In this document: positions 1 through 7,929 of the stretch, in pieces | Numbering within the stretch: the stretch's first letter is position 1 | How the letters are laid out: each line of letters begins with the position of its first letter | DNA from: an uncultured Bacteroidales bacterium | GTDB taxonomy: Bacteria; Bacteroidota; Bacteroidia; Bacteroidales; Paludibacteraceae | NCBI GenBank assembly: GCA_903901975.1 | Contig: CAIUTB010000152.1 | Span: 1 to 49,977, forward strand | DNA: 49,977 nucleotides | Reading direction: 5' to 3' | Translations under genes and position numbers: made by a program | The notes under the pieces: model-generated | Database searches by the model: none | Seen by the model: the letters and a program-made list of their open reading frames with translations, nothing else | What the model was told of the DNA's origin: nothing

Positions 1-10
1 GTGGAATAAA

Positions 11-247
11 TTATTTTTGTAAAGCTTCGATATGAGCGATAGCGTCGCCTACTGTACCAATTTTTTCAGCTTGTTCGTCTGGAATAGAAATACCGAATTC
101 TTTTTCGAATTCCATAATCAATTCTACAGTGTCTAATGAATCAGCACCAAGATCATTTGTGAAACTAGCAGCTGCTACTACATCTGATTCTTCTACGCCT
201 AATTTGTCTACGATAATTGCTTTTACTTTAGCTTCTACTTCTGACAT
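11..247 (-). CDS. acpP: Acyl carrier protein
   Basis: Acyl carrier protein holds growing fatty acyl chains on a phosphopantetheine arm in the cytoplasm during type II fatty acid synthesis. The 78-residue product is the usual length. The attachment motif is clear: [10 protein letters not shown], with the modified serine at residue 37. The acidic helix II composition and the [16 protein letters not shown] helix IV region also fit. I chose the ATG at 247; the open frame runs 21 codons further upstream, but that part is basic, AT-rich and unlike any ACP. The gene is transcribed leftwards off the window edge, divergent from purN. In other Bacteroidales fabF usually follows acpP, and it would lie outside this window. 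Confidence 0.97.
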   Translation of the reverse strand: MSEVEAKVKAIIVDKLGVEESDVVAAASFTNDLGADSLDTVELIMEFEKEFGISIPDEQAEKIGTVGDAIAHIEALQK

Positions 248-398
248 AATTTTTGTTTTTAAGTTGATAAATAGAAATTGTTTTATAATTTTGCGGTGCA
301 AAGGAAACAAAATTTATCGAAATAACCTCGTTTTTGATGATAAAAATTGTTATTTTTGCACAAACATCTTACAATTGTGCAGATTTAAACATACCTAA
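248..398. promoter_or_regulatory. Divergent acpP/purN promoter region
   Basis: This 151-bp spacer separates two divergent genes and must hold both promoters. On the plus strand TATTTTTG at 351-358 fits the Bacteroidota -7 box TAnnTTTG and ends 40 bp before the purN start. I see no well-spaced -33 TTTG for it. On the minus strand the best candidate is a CTTTGCA stretch near 295-301, which is weaker. Confidence 0.45.
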
Positions 399-968
399 AT
401 GACCTTAAAAATAGCCATTTTTGCTTCCGGTTCCGGCTCAAACGCTGAAAATATCGTTCGCTCTTTTTTGAATGATTCTAAATTTGAATTTCCTATCATC
501 ATTTCTAACAAAGAAGATGCCTTTATTCACGAACGCGCTAAAAAAATTAACATACCATCGTTCACTTTTTCACGTGAAGACTTTGTAAAAGGGGAACCAA
601 TTCTTACTTTTTTAAAGAAATATGAAATCGATTGTATCGTTCTTGCCGGGTTTCTACTCAAAGTCCCGGAGGTTTTAATTAATGCGTTTCCTGCTAAAAT
701 TATCAATATCCATCCGGCTTTACTCCCGAAATATGGAGGAAAAGGAATGTACGGGCATCATGTTCACGAAACTGTAGCTGCTTCAGGTGATACTGAATCA
801 GGAATTACAATTCACTATGTAAATGCTTGTTACGACGAAGGAAACATTATTTTTCAAGCTAAATGTCCTGTATTGCCAACCGACACACCTGACATGATTG
901 CGGATAAAGTGCATGCACTTGAATATGAACATTTCCCGAGAGTTATTGGGGAACTTTGGGGCAATTAA
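399..968 (+). CDS. purN: Phosphoribosylglycinamide formyltransferase (GAR transformylase)
   Basis: PurN transfers a formyl group from 10-formyl-tetrahydrofolate to GAR, the third step of de novo purine synthesis, in the cytoplasm. The 189-residue product is full length. The phosphate-binding GSGSN is at residues 11-15. The catalytic triad expected from E. coli PurN is visible as N103 and H105 in INIHPALLP and an aspartate near 146 in CYDEGN. A glycine-rich KYGGKGMYG loop follows the His. The ATG at 399 gives the expected N-terminus TLKIAIFASGSGSN. It is a single gene divergent from acpP; purD, a pathway neighbour, lies separately at 27.8 kb. Confidence 0.95.
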   Translation: MTLKIAIFASGSGSNAENIVRSFLNDSKFEFPIIISNKEDAFIHERAKKINIPSFTFSREDFVKGEPILTFLKKYEIDCIVLAGFLLKVPEVLINAFPAKIINIHPALLPKYGGKGMYGHHVHETVAASGDTESGITIHYVNACYDEGNIIFQAKCPVLPTDTPDMIADKVHALEYEHFPRVIGELWGN

Positions 969-1118
969 TTTTAGAAATACGATTTTGAATTTACGATTGG
1001 AATCGTATGATATTTTACTTAACCTAATTATAAATTGCACATCTAAAATCGTAAAAAAATGTTTTTTGTCTGAATAAGTATAGTAGTAAAGTTCTGATTA
1101 GATAACTATTATAAACGT

Positions 1119-1913
1119 TTATCCAATTCTGACCGAAGTCATAGTCAACGAACCCATCACAGCCTTATCGTTAAAAAATGAAACTTCTTCATCGTCACGT
1201 TTCAAAGCAATAGCATAGAGCAATGGCAGAAAATGATCGGGCGTTGGAGCTGCCAATTGCATAGCACTTCCCAACGATTTGTAATTAATTAAAGCTTGAT
1301 GGTTATTCTCCAAAATCAGTTTTTTTATCAACTCATTGGCTTCAATAGCCCAGTCGTGGCCATATTCTTCATCATCGGGTTTATCCCAGGCAACCTGACG
1401 AAGGTTATGAACGATATTTCCACTGCCAACTATCAAAACACCTTTTTCCCGAAAAGCGGTCAGTTCTTTGGCCAGTTCGTAATGTTGCTGTGGAGTTTTG
1501 TGATAATCCAAACTCAACTGAATAACCGGAATATCAGCTTTCGGGTAAATACGGCGAATCACACTCCATGTTCCGTGGTCCAGTCCCCATTTTTCGTCAG
1601 CCAAGACTGTTGTTACTTTAATAGTTTCTATAGCTTCTTTTGCCAACTCAGGATTTCCCTGTGCCGGATATTGCACAGCATACAATTCTTGCGGAAATCC
1701 TCCAAAATCATGAATAGTTTGCGGATGTTGCATGGCTGTTACCTGTGTTCCACAGGTTTCCCAGTGTGCTGAAACCGCAATAATGGCTTTTGGTTTCGGA
1801 AGTTCTTCCCCTAAGGTTCTCCAGGTCTGCACAAACTCGTTTTCCTCAATGGCATACATCGGGCTTCCGTGTCCGACAAACAGCACAGGCATACGCCCTG
1901 TTAAGTTAATCAT
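1119..1913 (-). CDS. ygiD: DODA-type extradiol aromatic ring-opening dioxygenase family protein
   Basis: This belongs to the class III extradiol dioxygenase family that includes E. coli YgiD and plant 4,5-DOPA dioxygenase. These are cytoplasmic metalloenzymes that open catechol rings. The 264-residue product has the family metal ligands in place: H15 in FVGHGSPM, H50 in AVSAHW, and the histidine in TPDHFLPL near the C-terminus. A further conserved histidine lies in GLDHGTW. The physiological substrate in Bacteroidota is not known, so 'DOPA dioxygenase' should be read as a family name. It runs leftwards 30 bp after the SRPBCC gene, with which it may be cotranscribed. Confidence 0.85.
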   Translation of the reverse strand: MINLTGRMPVLFVGHGSPMYAIEENEFVQTWRTLGEELPKPKAIIAVSAHWETCGTQVTAMQHPQTIHDFGGFPQELYAVQYPAQGNPELAKEAIETIKVTTVLADEKWGLDHGTWSVIRRIYPKADIPVIQLSLDYHKTPQQHYELAKELTAFREKGVLIVGSGNIVHNLRQVAWDKPDDEEYGHDWAIEANELIKKLILENNHQALINYKSLGSAMQLAAPTPDHFLPLLYAIALKRDDEEVSFFNDKAVMGSLTMTSVRIG

Positions 1914-1943
1914 AAAAACGTTGATTTAAGTATAGATAACTCA

Positions 1944-2474
1944 TTATTTTTCACTCATCTTTTTCAATCGCGAAAGTCCTAAATCCCAGTCTTTTCCCAT
2001 ATTTTTTTCCAAATTCATAAATAAAATCATGATATTAACTGGATAAGGCATTCCGCCACTCATTCCCCAGGTCGCTTTGGTCGTATTTCCATCGGCAAGC
2101 AACTTTACATAACCTTTCCCATGACTCTCCCGTGGTGTTATGAAATCGAGACTGGTTTCGAATAAAGTAGGTTTCTGTACATTAGTAATAGTCTGACTGC
2201 CAATTCCAACCACTTTGCCATCCCAGCTTTGTTTTGCACCAACTGTACCATCAACGCCGGTTAATCCTTTTTTCATGTTGGGATCGTGATCATTCCATGG
2301 ACTCCATTTATCCATTGCAGTTAAACTGCCCGTTTTTGTCCATACTGAATCAATTGGGGCATTAATGGCAATCGTTTTCTCGTAAGTAAATTCTTTAGGT
2401 ACAAAAAGTGCAACAAGCAATACAAGTGCAATTATTGAAGCAAGTACAATTCCGATAATTTTAAGTGCTTTCAT
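1944..2474 (-). CDS. SRPBCC (polyketide cyclase-like) family protein, membrane anchored
   Basis: The 176-residue product starts with one hydrophobic segment (about residues 4-25, IIGIVLASIIALVLLVALFV). The rest is a START/SRPBCC-type domain: TYEKTIAINAPIDSVW opens the fold, MDKWSPWNDHDPNMKKG follows, and a C-terminal helix ends in LSRLKKM. Such domains bind hydrophobic ligands in a deep pocket, but no ligand can be inferred. The predicted topology places the domain outside the cytoplasmic membrane or anchored to it. It precedes the dioxygenase gene in the same direction with a 30-bp spacer, so the two probably share a transcript; a functional link is only a guess. Confidence 0.8.
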   Translation of the reverse strand: MKALKIIGIVLASIIALVLLVALFVPKEFTYEKTIAINAPIDSVWTKTGSLTAMDKWSPWNDHDPNMKKGLTGVDGTVGAKQSWDGKVVGIGSQTITNVQKPTLFETSLDFITPRESHGKGYVKLLADGNTTKATWGMSGGMPYPVNIMILFMNLEKNMGKDWDLGLSRLKKMSEK

Positions 2475-2605
2475 TTTCTTTGTTTTTTAAATTAATTGTA
2501 ATGTGAAAATTATTATTGAAACAGTTTTAAATCCCCAAAAGTTTAAAATCATTTATACTGTTAGTAATAAATTTATTTTTATTGGAAAATATATTACTTA
2601 CGGGT

Positions 2606-2635
2606 TTTGTAATTCTGCCATTTCGTGTATCTTTG
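2606..2635 (+). promoter_or_regulatory. Promoter of the gamma-carbonic anhydrase gene
   Basis: TTTG at 2606-2609 and TATCTTTG at 2628-2635, 18 bp apart, match the Bacteroidota primary sigma consensus (TTTG-N19-TAnnTTTG). The start codon follows 20 bp later at 2656. Confidence 0.7.
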
Positions 2636-2655
2636 TCATTTGTAAATTTTAAAAG

Positions 2656-3177
2656 ATGGCATTAATAAAATCGGTGCGGGGATTTGATCCGCAATTCGGA
2701 AAAGATTGTTACTTAGCTGAAAATGCTACAGTTGTAGGCGATGTTATTATGGGTGACGGTTGCAGCGTGTGGTTTAATGCAGTTTTGCGTGGGGATGTAA
2801 ATTCCATTCGTATTGGCAATCACGTTAATATACAGGATGGCTCGGTTTTGCATACTTTATTTGAAAAATCGGTTGTCGAAATTGGCGATTATGTCTCTAT
2901 TGGTCACAATGTAACAGTACATGGAGCTAAAATAAATAATTACGCTTTGATTGGCATGGGCGCCACCTTGCTTGATTATGTCGAAGTGGGCGAAGGCGCT
3001 ATTGTGGCTGCCGGTGCTTTAGTCTTGAGCAATACAAAGATTCCAGCGTTTACCTTGTGGGCGGGAGTTCCGGCTAAATTTATCAAAAATGTGGAACCGG
3101 AACAATCGAATGAAATGAATCGGAAAATAGCTCATCAATATGCTATGTATGCAGGTTGGTTTAAAGAAGAAAAATAA
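2656..3177 (+). CDS. Gamma-type carbonic anhydrase family protein
   Basis: This is a left-handed parallel beta-helix protein of the gamma carbonic anhydrase/YrdA/PaaY family. Hexapeptide repeats run through most of the 173 residues (for example VVGDVIMGDGCSVWFNAVLRGD). The three family zinc-ligand histidines are recognisable at about H66, H84 and H89 (LHT, GHNVTVHG). Proteins of this subfamily form trimers with metal sites at subunit interfaces. Many lack measurable carbonic anhydrase activity, so hydration of CO2 is possible but unproven. It has its own canonical promoter and stands 38 bp before the DUF5687 permease gene. Confidence 0.9.
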   Translation: MALIKSVRGFDPQFGKDCYLAENATVVGDVIMGDGCSVWFNAVLRGDVNSIRIGNHVNIQDGSVLHTLFEKSVVEIGDYVSIGHNVTVHGAKINNYALIGMGATLLDYVEVGEGAIVAAGALVLSNTKIPAFTLWAGVPAKFIKNVEPEQSNEMNRKIAHQYAMYAGWFKEEK

Positions 3178-3215
3178 TTTATAGTTAGCAGTTTATAGTT
3201 AATAATACGAATAAT

Positions 3216-4700
3216 ATGTTGGTTGTTGATCTGATAAAACAGGAATGGAGAAAAAGCTTTCGGTCGCAGGGGTTTTACAAAAATCTCGCTGTATCAATCA
3301 TGTTGGGTTTTTTTACGCTTTACATTGCGGCTATTCTTTTAGTGATAGGTTTTTCGCTTACGAAAGTGCTGGAAAAAGCAGATAATGTTTTAACTCCGTT
3401 GGAACTATTTGAAGGTGCTATGCTTTATATGATGCTTTTTGGACTTGCTTTGCGGTTTGTTATGCAACAACTGAACACCTTTGACCTCCCGCCTTATCAG
3501 GTTTTACCTATAAAACGCTCCACGCTGATTAATTTTCTGTTGCTAAAACCACTATTTAGTCCGGCTAATTATTTTCTACTGCTTACGATTATTCCTTTTG
3601 CCATTAAAGGTGTGGCAACCTATTACAGTGGTTCAGTGGCCTTGCGGTTTGTGCTGAGTTTCATTTTAATGGTATGGTTTAATTCGCTCACAGCGGCTTA
3701 TTTAAAGCGGAAATTTGGATCTAACTTATTGTCAATCGTTGTTCTATTCGCAATTCTAACCGGAGTTGCTGCATTGGAATATTTCAAAATATTTTCTCTC
3801 TTCAGTTTTTCAAAAATGCTATATAGCTTCTTTATCTTCAGGGCATTTGGTTTATGGTTTCCCTTAGGATTAGTCATTGCAGCTTTTTTTCTGAACAAAT
3901 GGTTCTTCCACCAAAACTATTATCCTGAAAAATTCAACAGTAAAATAAGAGGGAATAAAACCTCAACTACCGAACTTTCTTTTTTGAAACGATTTGGTGT
4001 CATCGGTGAACTTATATCTATGGAAATAAAGCTGATACTGAGACATAAACGTCCGAAAAGTACCTTGATGGTTTCCGGCTTTTTTGTTTTCTATGGATTA
4101 ATGTTCTATACTAACGATGTTTATGCAAAAAGCAATGGCATGTTATTTTTTGTGGCCATGTTTATGACTGGAATTTTAATGTTAATGTTTGGCCAGTGGT
4201 TAATCAGTTGGGACAGCCGACATTTCGATAGTCTGATGACACGCAATATCCCGATTAAGACTTATATGTTGGCTAATTATTACCTTATGATTGCATTTAA
4301 TATCATCTGCTTTGCAGTCACAACGCCTTATTTTTATTTCGGAATGAAGATTGTGTATTTACACCTCTCGGCTTTTCTATTCAATGTAGGCGTAAATATC
4401 TATTTACTTATGTATTTATCAACCTACAATAATAAACGGATTGACCTGTCAAAGTCCTCAGCAATGAACTATCAGGGAACAACTTATAAAAGTTTTCTGA
4501 TTGTTTTCCCAATAATGTTTTTACCTATGCTTATTGTTTGGACACTTTCTACGTTCTTTTCATTGGCAGTTGCACTCTGGACTTTATCCATTATAGGATT
4601 AACCGGAATTTTGCTTCGCAAACCCTTGATTAATGCTTGTGTAAATCAGTTTAATCGACGAAAATACAAACTGGCAGAAGGATTCAGAGAAAGTGCTTAA
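3216..4700 (+). CDS. DUF5687 family ABC transporter permease
   Basis: The 494-residue product is strongly hydrophobic, with roughly ten to twelve predicted membrane segments in two groups separated by a basic cytoplasmic region near residues 225-290. It fits DUF5687, a Bacteroidota permease family nearly always encoded next to an ABC ATPase. Here the ATPase follows at 4785 in the same direction. The pair would form an exporter, since no substrate-binding protein is present. Similar two-gene cassettes are annotated as ABC-2-type exporters, sometimes with lipid or drug roles, but the substrate cannot be read from the sequence. The spacing to the ATPase is 84 bp, with no terminator visible. Confidence 0.85.
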   Translation: MLVVDLIKQEWRKSFRSQGFYKNLAVSIMLGFFTLYIAAILLVIGFSLTKVLEKADNVLTPLELFEGAMLYMMLFGLALRFVMQQLNTFDLPPYQVLPIKRSTLINFLLLKPLFSPANYFLLLTIIPFAIKGVATYYSGSVALRFVLSFILMVWFNSLTAAYLKRKFGSNLLSIVVLFAILTGVAALEYFKIFSLFSFSKMLYSFFIFRAFGLWFPLGLVIAAFFLNKWFFHQNYYPEKFNSKIRGNKTSTTELSFLKRFGVIGELISMEIKLILRHKRPKSTLMVSGFFVFYGLMFYTNDVYAKSNGMLFFVAMFMTGILMLMFGQWLISWDSRHFDSLMTRNIPIKTYMLANYYLMIAFNIICFAVTTPYFYFGMKIVYLHLSAFLFNVGVNIYLLMYLSTYNNKRIDLSKSSAMNYQGTTYKSFLIVFPIMFLPMLIVWTLSTFFSLAVALWTLSIIGLTGILLRKPLINACVNQFNRRKYKLAEGFRESA

Positions 4701-4784
4701 GAGTGAACAAGTAAACAAGTATACAAGAAAACCAGGATACTTAACCAATTAACCCAATCAACAATTCAATTAATCAACGAACCA

Positions 4785-5480
4785 ATGATACAAGTTACTG
4801 ATTTACAGAAAACATACAACGGCATTAGCGTATTAAATATCTCCAATTTGAGTGTTTCGAAGGGTGAAAGTTTCGGATTGGTTGGAAATAATGGAGCGGG
4901 TAAAACAACTTTTTTCCGCTTGATTCTTGATTTGATTGAGCCGACAACCGGCGAAGTGCTTATTGAAAATCAACCGGTAGTACGAAATGATGAATGGAAA
5001 TCCATAACCGGATCATTTTTGGATGAAGGCTTTCTAATTGACTTTATGACAACCGAAGAATATTTTAGTTTCGTTGGGAAACTGTACCATAAATCCGAAG
5101 GCGATATGACTCTTTTCTTGGAATCGATGAAAGATTTTTTCAACGAAGAAATACTTGGATCAAAGAAACTTATCCGCGATTTTTCGAAAGGGAATCAAAA
5201 GAAAATCGGTATTGCTGCTGCACTTATTGGTGACCCGAAGATTCTGATTCTCGATGAACCATTCACAGCACTCGACCCATCTTCACAAATCCGGTTGAAA
5301 CGCTTCCTCACAGATTTACAAACACGGTTAAATATGACTATGCTTATTTCCAGTCACGATTTGAATCATGTTACAGAAGTATGCAAACGCATCGTTGTGC
5401 TCGAAAAAGGTAAAATAGTGAAAGACTTAAATACGAATGCTGATACCCTGAAAGAGTTGGAATCGTATTTTGCGGTATAG
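4785..5480 (+). CDS. ABC transporter ATP-binding protein
   Basis: This 231-residue nucleotide-binding subunit powers the exporter formed with the preceding permease. It has Walker A GNNGAGKT at residues 34-41 and Walker B ILILDEP with D157 and E158. A D-loop (ALDPSS) and a switch histidine in LISSHDLNH are also present. The signature motif is degenerate: FSKGNQKK replaces LSGGQ, as in many ABC-2 ATPases of this phylum. The domain is complete with no C-terminal extension. The stop codon lies 4 bp from the end of the convergent hydrolase gene, leaving no room for a separate terminator. Confidence 0.93.
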   Translation: MIQVTDLQKTYNGISVLNISNLSVSKGESFGLVGNNGAGKTTFFRLILDLIEPTTGEVLIENQPVVRNDEWKSITGSFLDEGFLIDFMTTEEYFSFVGKLYHKSEGDMTLFLESMKDFFNEEILGSKKLIRDFSKGNQKKIGIAAALIGDPKILILDEPFTALDPSSQIRLKRFLTDLQTRLNMTMLISSHDLNHVTEVCKRIVVLEKGKIVKDLNTNADTLKELESYFAV

Positions 5481-5484
5481 AAAC

Positions 5485-6330
5485 TTACTGTTTTATCGCC
5501 ATATCAAATGTCATAACTTTATCCACTTTATGCTTATTGTACTGTGCTACAACTGTACAGCATTCTGTATAAGTATCGTGTTCAAAGATTATTATCTGTT
5601 TCATCTCAGCAGCTTCATCAAGTAGTATTTTCTTTTCGGCCATAGCGGCAATTGGATTTATGTCGTATGCCGAAATCCATGCCAACGGCACATTAGCTGC
5701 TAATGGAATCACATCGCCCACATAAACGAATGTATTATTTCCGCTATTAATATAAGTCACCAACTGCCCAACGGTGTGACCATTGTAAATTCGCACTTCC
5801 ACTTCAGGGCATATAAATTGATTTTTACCAACCAGTGTTAGTTTGCCCGCTTTATCAATTGGCATCATATTTTCAGTGAAATACGAATCAGCTTCACGCA
5901 CATTCGGACTCAGAAAGTTTTGCCATTGCGACTCTGCCACCCAATGCATTGCATTCGGGAAAACCAGTTCTACATTGTTTTTTTCAGAATTAAACCTGGT
6001 CGCTCCACCACAATGATCGAAATGTAAATGTGTAAAAATAACATCCGTAATATCAGAACTGGAATAACCAATTTTAGCCAACTCGGTATCAAAATTAATA
6101 ATGTTTTTAAAATCATAATATCTCAAATATTCCAGTTGTTTGTCTCCAGTTCCGGCATCTATCAAAATTCGTTTTTCCCCGGTATCGATAAGTAAGCAGC
6201 GCATTGAAACCGTACAATAATTATCAGCACTGCTAGGATAGCGTTTTTGCCATACTTTTTTGGGAACAACACCAAATGCTGCTCCACCATCAACATGAAA
6301 AGTACCGGCTTCTATTTTGTATAATTGCAT
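5485..6330 (-). CDS. MBL-fold metallo-hydrolase
   Basis: A 281-residue metallo-beta-lactamase-fold protein. The dinuclear zinc motif HLHFDHCGG sits at residues 101-109 (H101, H103, D105, H106). Further ligand histidines are likely in IYNGHTVGQ and IIFEHDTY. There is no signal peptide, so it is cytoplasmic. The overall pattern (ILIDAGTGDK, a DYH-like metal site, YVGDVIPLAANVPLAW) resembles the quorum-quenching lactonase/hydrolase branch more than true beta-lactamases, but the substrate is unknown. It converges with the ABC ATPase gene. Confidence 0.88.
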   Translation of the reverse strand: MQLYKIEAGTFHVDGGAAFGVVPKKVWQKRYPSSADNYCTVSMRCLLIDTGEKRILIDAGTGDKQLEYLRYYDFKNIINFDTELAKIGYSSSDITDVIFTHLHFDHCGGATRFNSEKNNVELVFPNAMHWVAESQWQNFLSPNVREADSYFTENMMPIDKAGKLTLVGKNQFICPEVEVRIYNGHTVGQLVTYINSGNNTFVYVGDVIPLAANVPLAWISAYDINPIAAMAEKKILLDEAAEMKQIIIFEHDTYTECCTVVAQYNKHKVDKVMTFDMAIKQ

Positions 6331-6432
6331 GATTTTTTGAGTTCGAAAGTGTAAAGTTTATAAAGTTTGTAAAGTATGTAGCGTATAAAGTTCGTAAATC
6401 CTTAGAATTTATGAACTTATTAAACTTTTTCG

Positions 6433-6440
6433 TACATTTG
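6433..6440 (+). promoter_or_regulatory. Candidate promoter -7 box for the Mur-like/dCMP deaminase/S41 operon
   Basis: TACATTTG is a perfect TAnnTTTG match, 54 bp before the start codon at 6495. A -33 TTTG is not obvious. The DNA just to the left (6345-6400) holds short imperfect tandem copies of a GTATAAAGTTTGTAAAGT-like unit, a common kind of spacer sequence in this phylum. Confidence 0.45.
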
Positions 6441-6494
6441 CGTTCAATAAATATTTTGCACAAAAATAGCTAAAAACTTTCACCTCTCAAGCGT

Positions 6495-7430
6495 ATGCAT
6501 CGAGTACATTTTATTGCTATTGGTAGTTCAGCTATGTACAGTTTGGCCATTGCCATCAGTAAAAAACAAAGTTTTGAGCTCACCGGTTCGGATATTGAAA
6601 TTTTTGAACCTGCACGTAGCAAACTTCAAAAAAATGGCTTATTACCAGAAAAAATGGGGTGGTTTCCTGAGCATATTCACAAGGGATTGTCTGCTGTTAT
6701 ACTTGGAATGGATGTCACAGAGGATAATCCGGAACTAATCCGGGCAAAAGAACTGAAACTAAAGATCTACTCCTTTCCTGAATATATTTTCGAGCAAACG
6801 CGAAGCAAAACAAGAATTGTTGTAGCCGGAAGTTATGGGAAAACAACCACCACTTCTATAATTCTATTTGTGTTGAAAAAATTGAAAATCGATGCTGATT
6901 ATATGATTGATAATCAAACTAATAGTTCAGATAATTTTATTAAACTCACTTACGAATCACGCATTGCCGTATTTGAAGGCGACGAAAATATCACTTCGCC
7001 CATCGATTCTCGCCCCAAATATCATCATTATAAACCTCATATTGCAGTTCTTACAGGTATTGAAGCTGAAAAGACTAAAGAAAATTTAAGCCTGGAGAAT
7101 TACGTAGAACAGTTTCGCAAATTTGTTGATTTAATGGAAGTTCAAGGGCGAATGATTTATTTTGATGGAGACAAAAATCTGAATGAAATAGCCACTAAAC
7201 TTAGGCGCGACATTGTTCCGTTTGCATACCACACTCCTGCGCATAAAATTCTGAATGGAAATACTTTCCTGTTAACTCGATATGGTGATGTCGCTGTTAA
7301 ATTTTCAGAAGAATATAATCTTCAAAATATTGATGCAGCACGAATGGCTTGCCGTCAAATAGGGGTAACTGACGAACAATTTTACTCGGTAATCTCAGAA
7401 TTTACCGGAATGCAAACAACTTTTTTATAG
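6495..7430 (+). CDS. Short Mpl/MurC-like Mur ligase relative lacking the C-terminal domain
   Basis: The 311-residue product aligns with the N-terminal and central domains of Mpl, the ligase that recycles murein tripeptide onto UDP-MurNAc. It shows the N-terminal Rossmann start HFIAIGSSAMYSLA, the P-loop as AGSYGKTTTTS (normally GTHGKTTT), and the acidic motif as FEGDEN. Two things are odd. The ITGIE-DH segment reads LTGIEAEKT, so the usual Asp-His is lost. The protein also stops at FTGMQTTFL, where the central domain normally passes into the C-terminal domain of about 140 residues. The next gene starts only 30 bp on, so no remnant of that domain remains. It may be a degenerate or repurposed Mur-fold protein rather than an active ligase. 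It leads a three-gene operon. Confidence 0.75.
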   Translation: MHRVHFIAIGSSAMYSLAIAISKKQSFELTGSDIEIFEPARSKLQKNGLLPEKMGWFPEHIHKGLSAVILGMDVTEDNPELIRAKELKLKIYSFPEYIFEQTRSKTRIVVAGSYGKTTTTSIILFVLKKLKIDADYMIDNQTNSSDNFIKLTYESRIAVFEGDENITSPIDSRPKYHHYKPHIAVLTGIEAEKTKENLSLENYVEQFRKFVDLMEVQGRMIYFDGDKNLNEIATKLRRDIVPFAYHTPAHKILNGNTFLLTRYGDVAVKFSEEYNLQNIDAARMACRQIGVTDEQFYSVISEFTGMQTTFL

Positions 7431-7460
7431 CAAATACTAAAACAAAAAATTAGGAATAGA

Positions 7461-7880
7461 ATGTCAAAACAACAATCTTTAGACAATCGATATATGCGCA
7501 TGGCTCGAATCTGGGCTGAAAATTCATATTGTGAACGCAGAAAAGTCGGCGCACTACTTGTAAAAAACAAAATGATTATATCCGACGGATACAACGGAAC
7601 ACCTTCGGGATTTGAAAATAAATGTGAAGATGAAAACAATGTTTCCAAACCATACGTTTTACACGCCGAGGCCAATGCCATAAGTAAAGTAGCACGATCG
7701 CACAACAGCAGTGACAATGCAACCTTATACGTCACCGCTTCACCTTGTATTGAATGTGCCAAATTAATCATTCAGGCTGGAATAAAACGGGTAGTTTATG
7801 GTGAACAATACCGCATTATGGATGGCGTTGAATTACTTGAACGTGTTGGAATTGAAATAATCTATTTGGAAAAAGTCTGA
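7461..7880 (+). CDS. Deoxycytidylate (dCMP) deaminase
   Basis: dCMP deaminase converts dCMP to dUMP, feeding thymidylate synthesis in the cytoplasm. The 139-residue product has the zinc-dependent deaminase signature: HAE at 68-70, with H68 as ligand and E70 as proton shuttle, and PCIEC with C96 and C99. The substrate-loop sequence SDGYNGTPSGFENKCED is typical of dCMP rather than cytidine deaminases. The gene sits 30 bp after the Mur-like gene and 49 bp before the S41 protease gene. Proximity of a dCMP/ComE-type deaminase to a carboxy-terminal protease is a recurring arrangement in Bacteroidales. Confidence 0.92.
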   Translation: MSKQQSLDNRYMRMARIWAENSYCERRKVGALLVKNKMIISDGYNGTPSGFENKCEDENNVSKPYVLHAEANAISKVARSHNSSDNATLYVTASPCIECAKLIIQAGIKRVVYGEQYRIMDGVELLERVGIEIIYLEKV

Positions 7881-7929
7881 TTTAGTTTAAACTTTACAAA
7901 CTTACTACCTTACTAACTAAAAAAAAAAT

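Noticed and set aside
248-310. 21-codon N-terminal extension of acpP
   Set aside because: It crosses the divergent promoter region and no acyl carrier protein has such a leader.
6345-6400. Tandem GTATAAAGTTTGTAAAGT-like repeats as an operator
   Set aside because: The units are irregular and low in complexity, of a kind common in spacers of this phylum; there is no clear symmetry or spacing.
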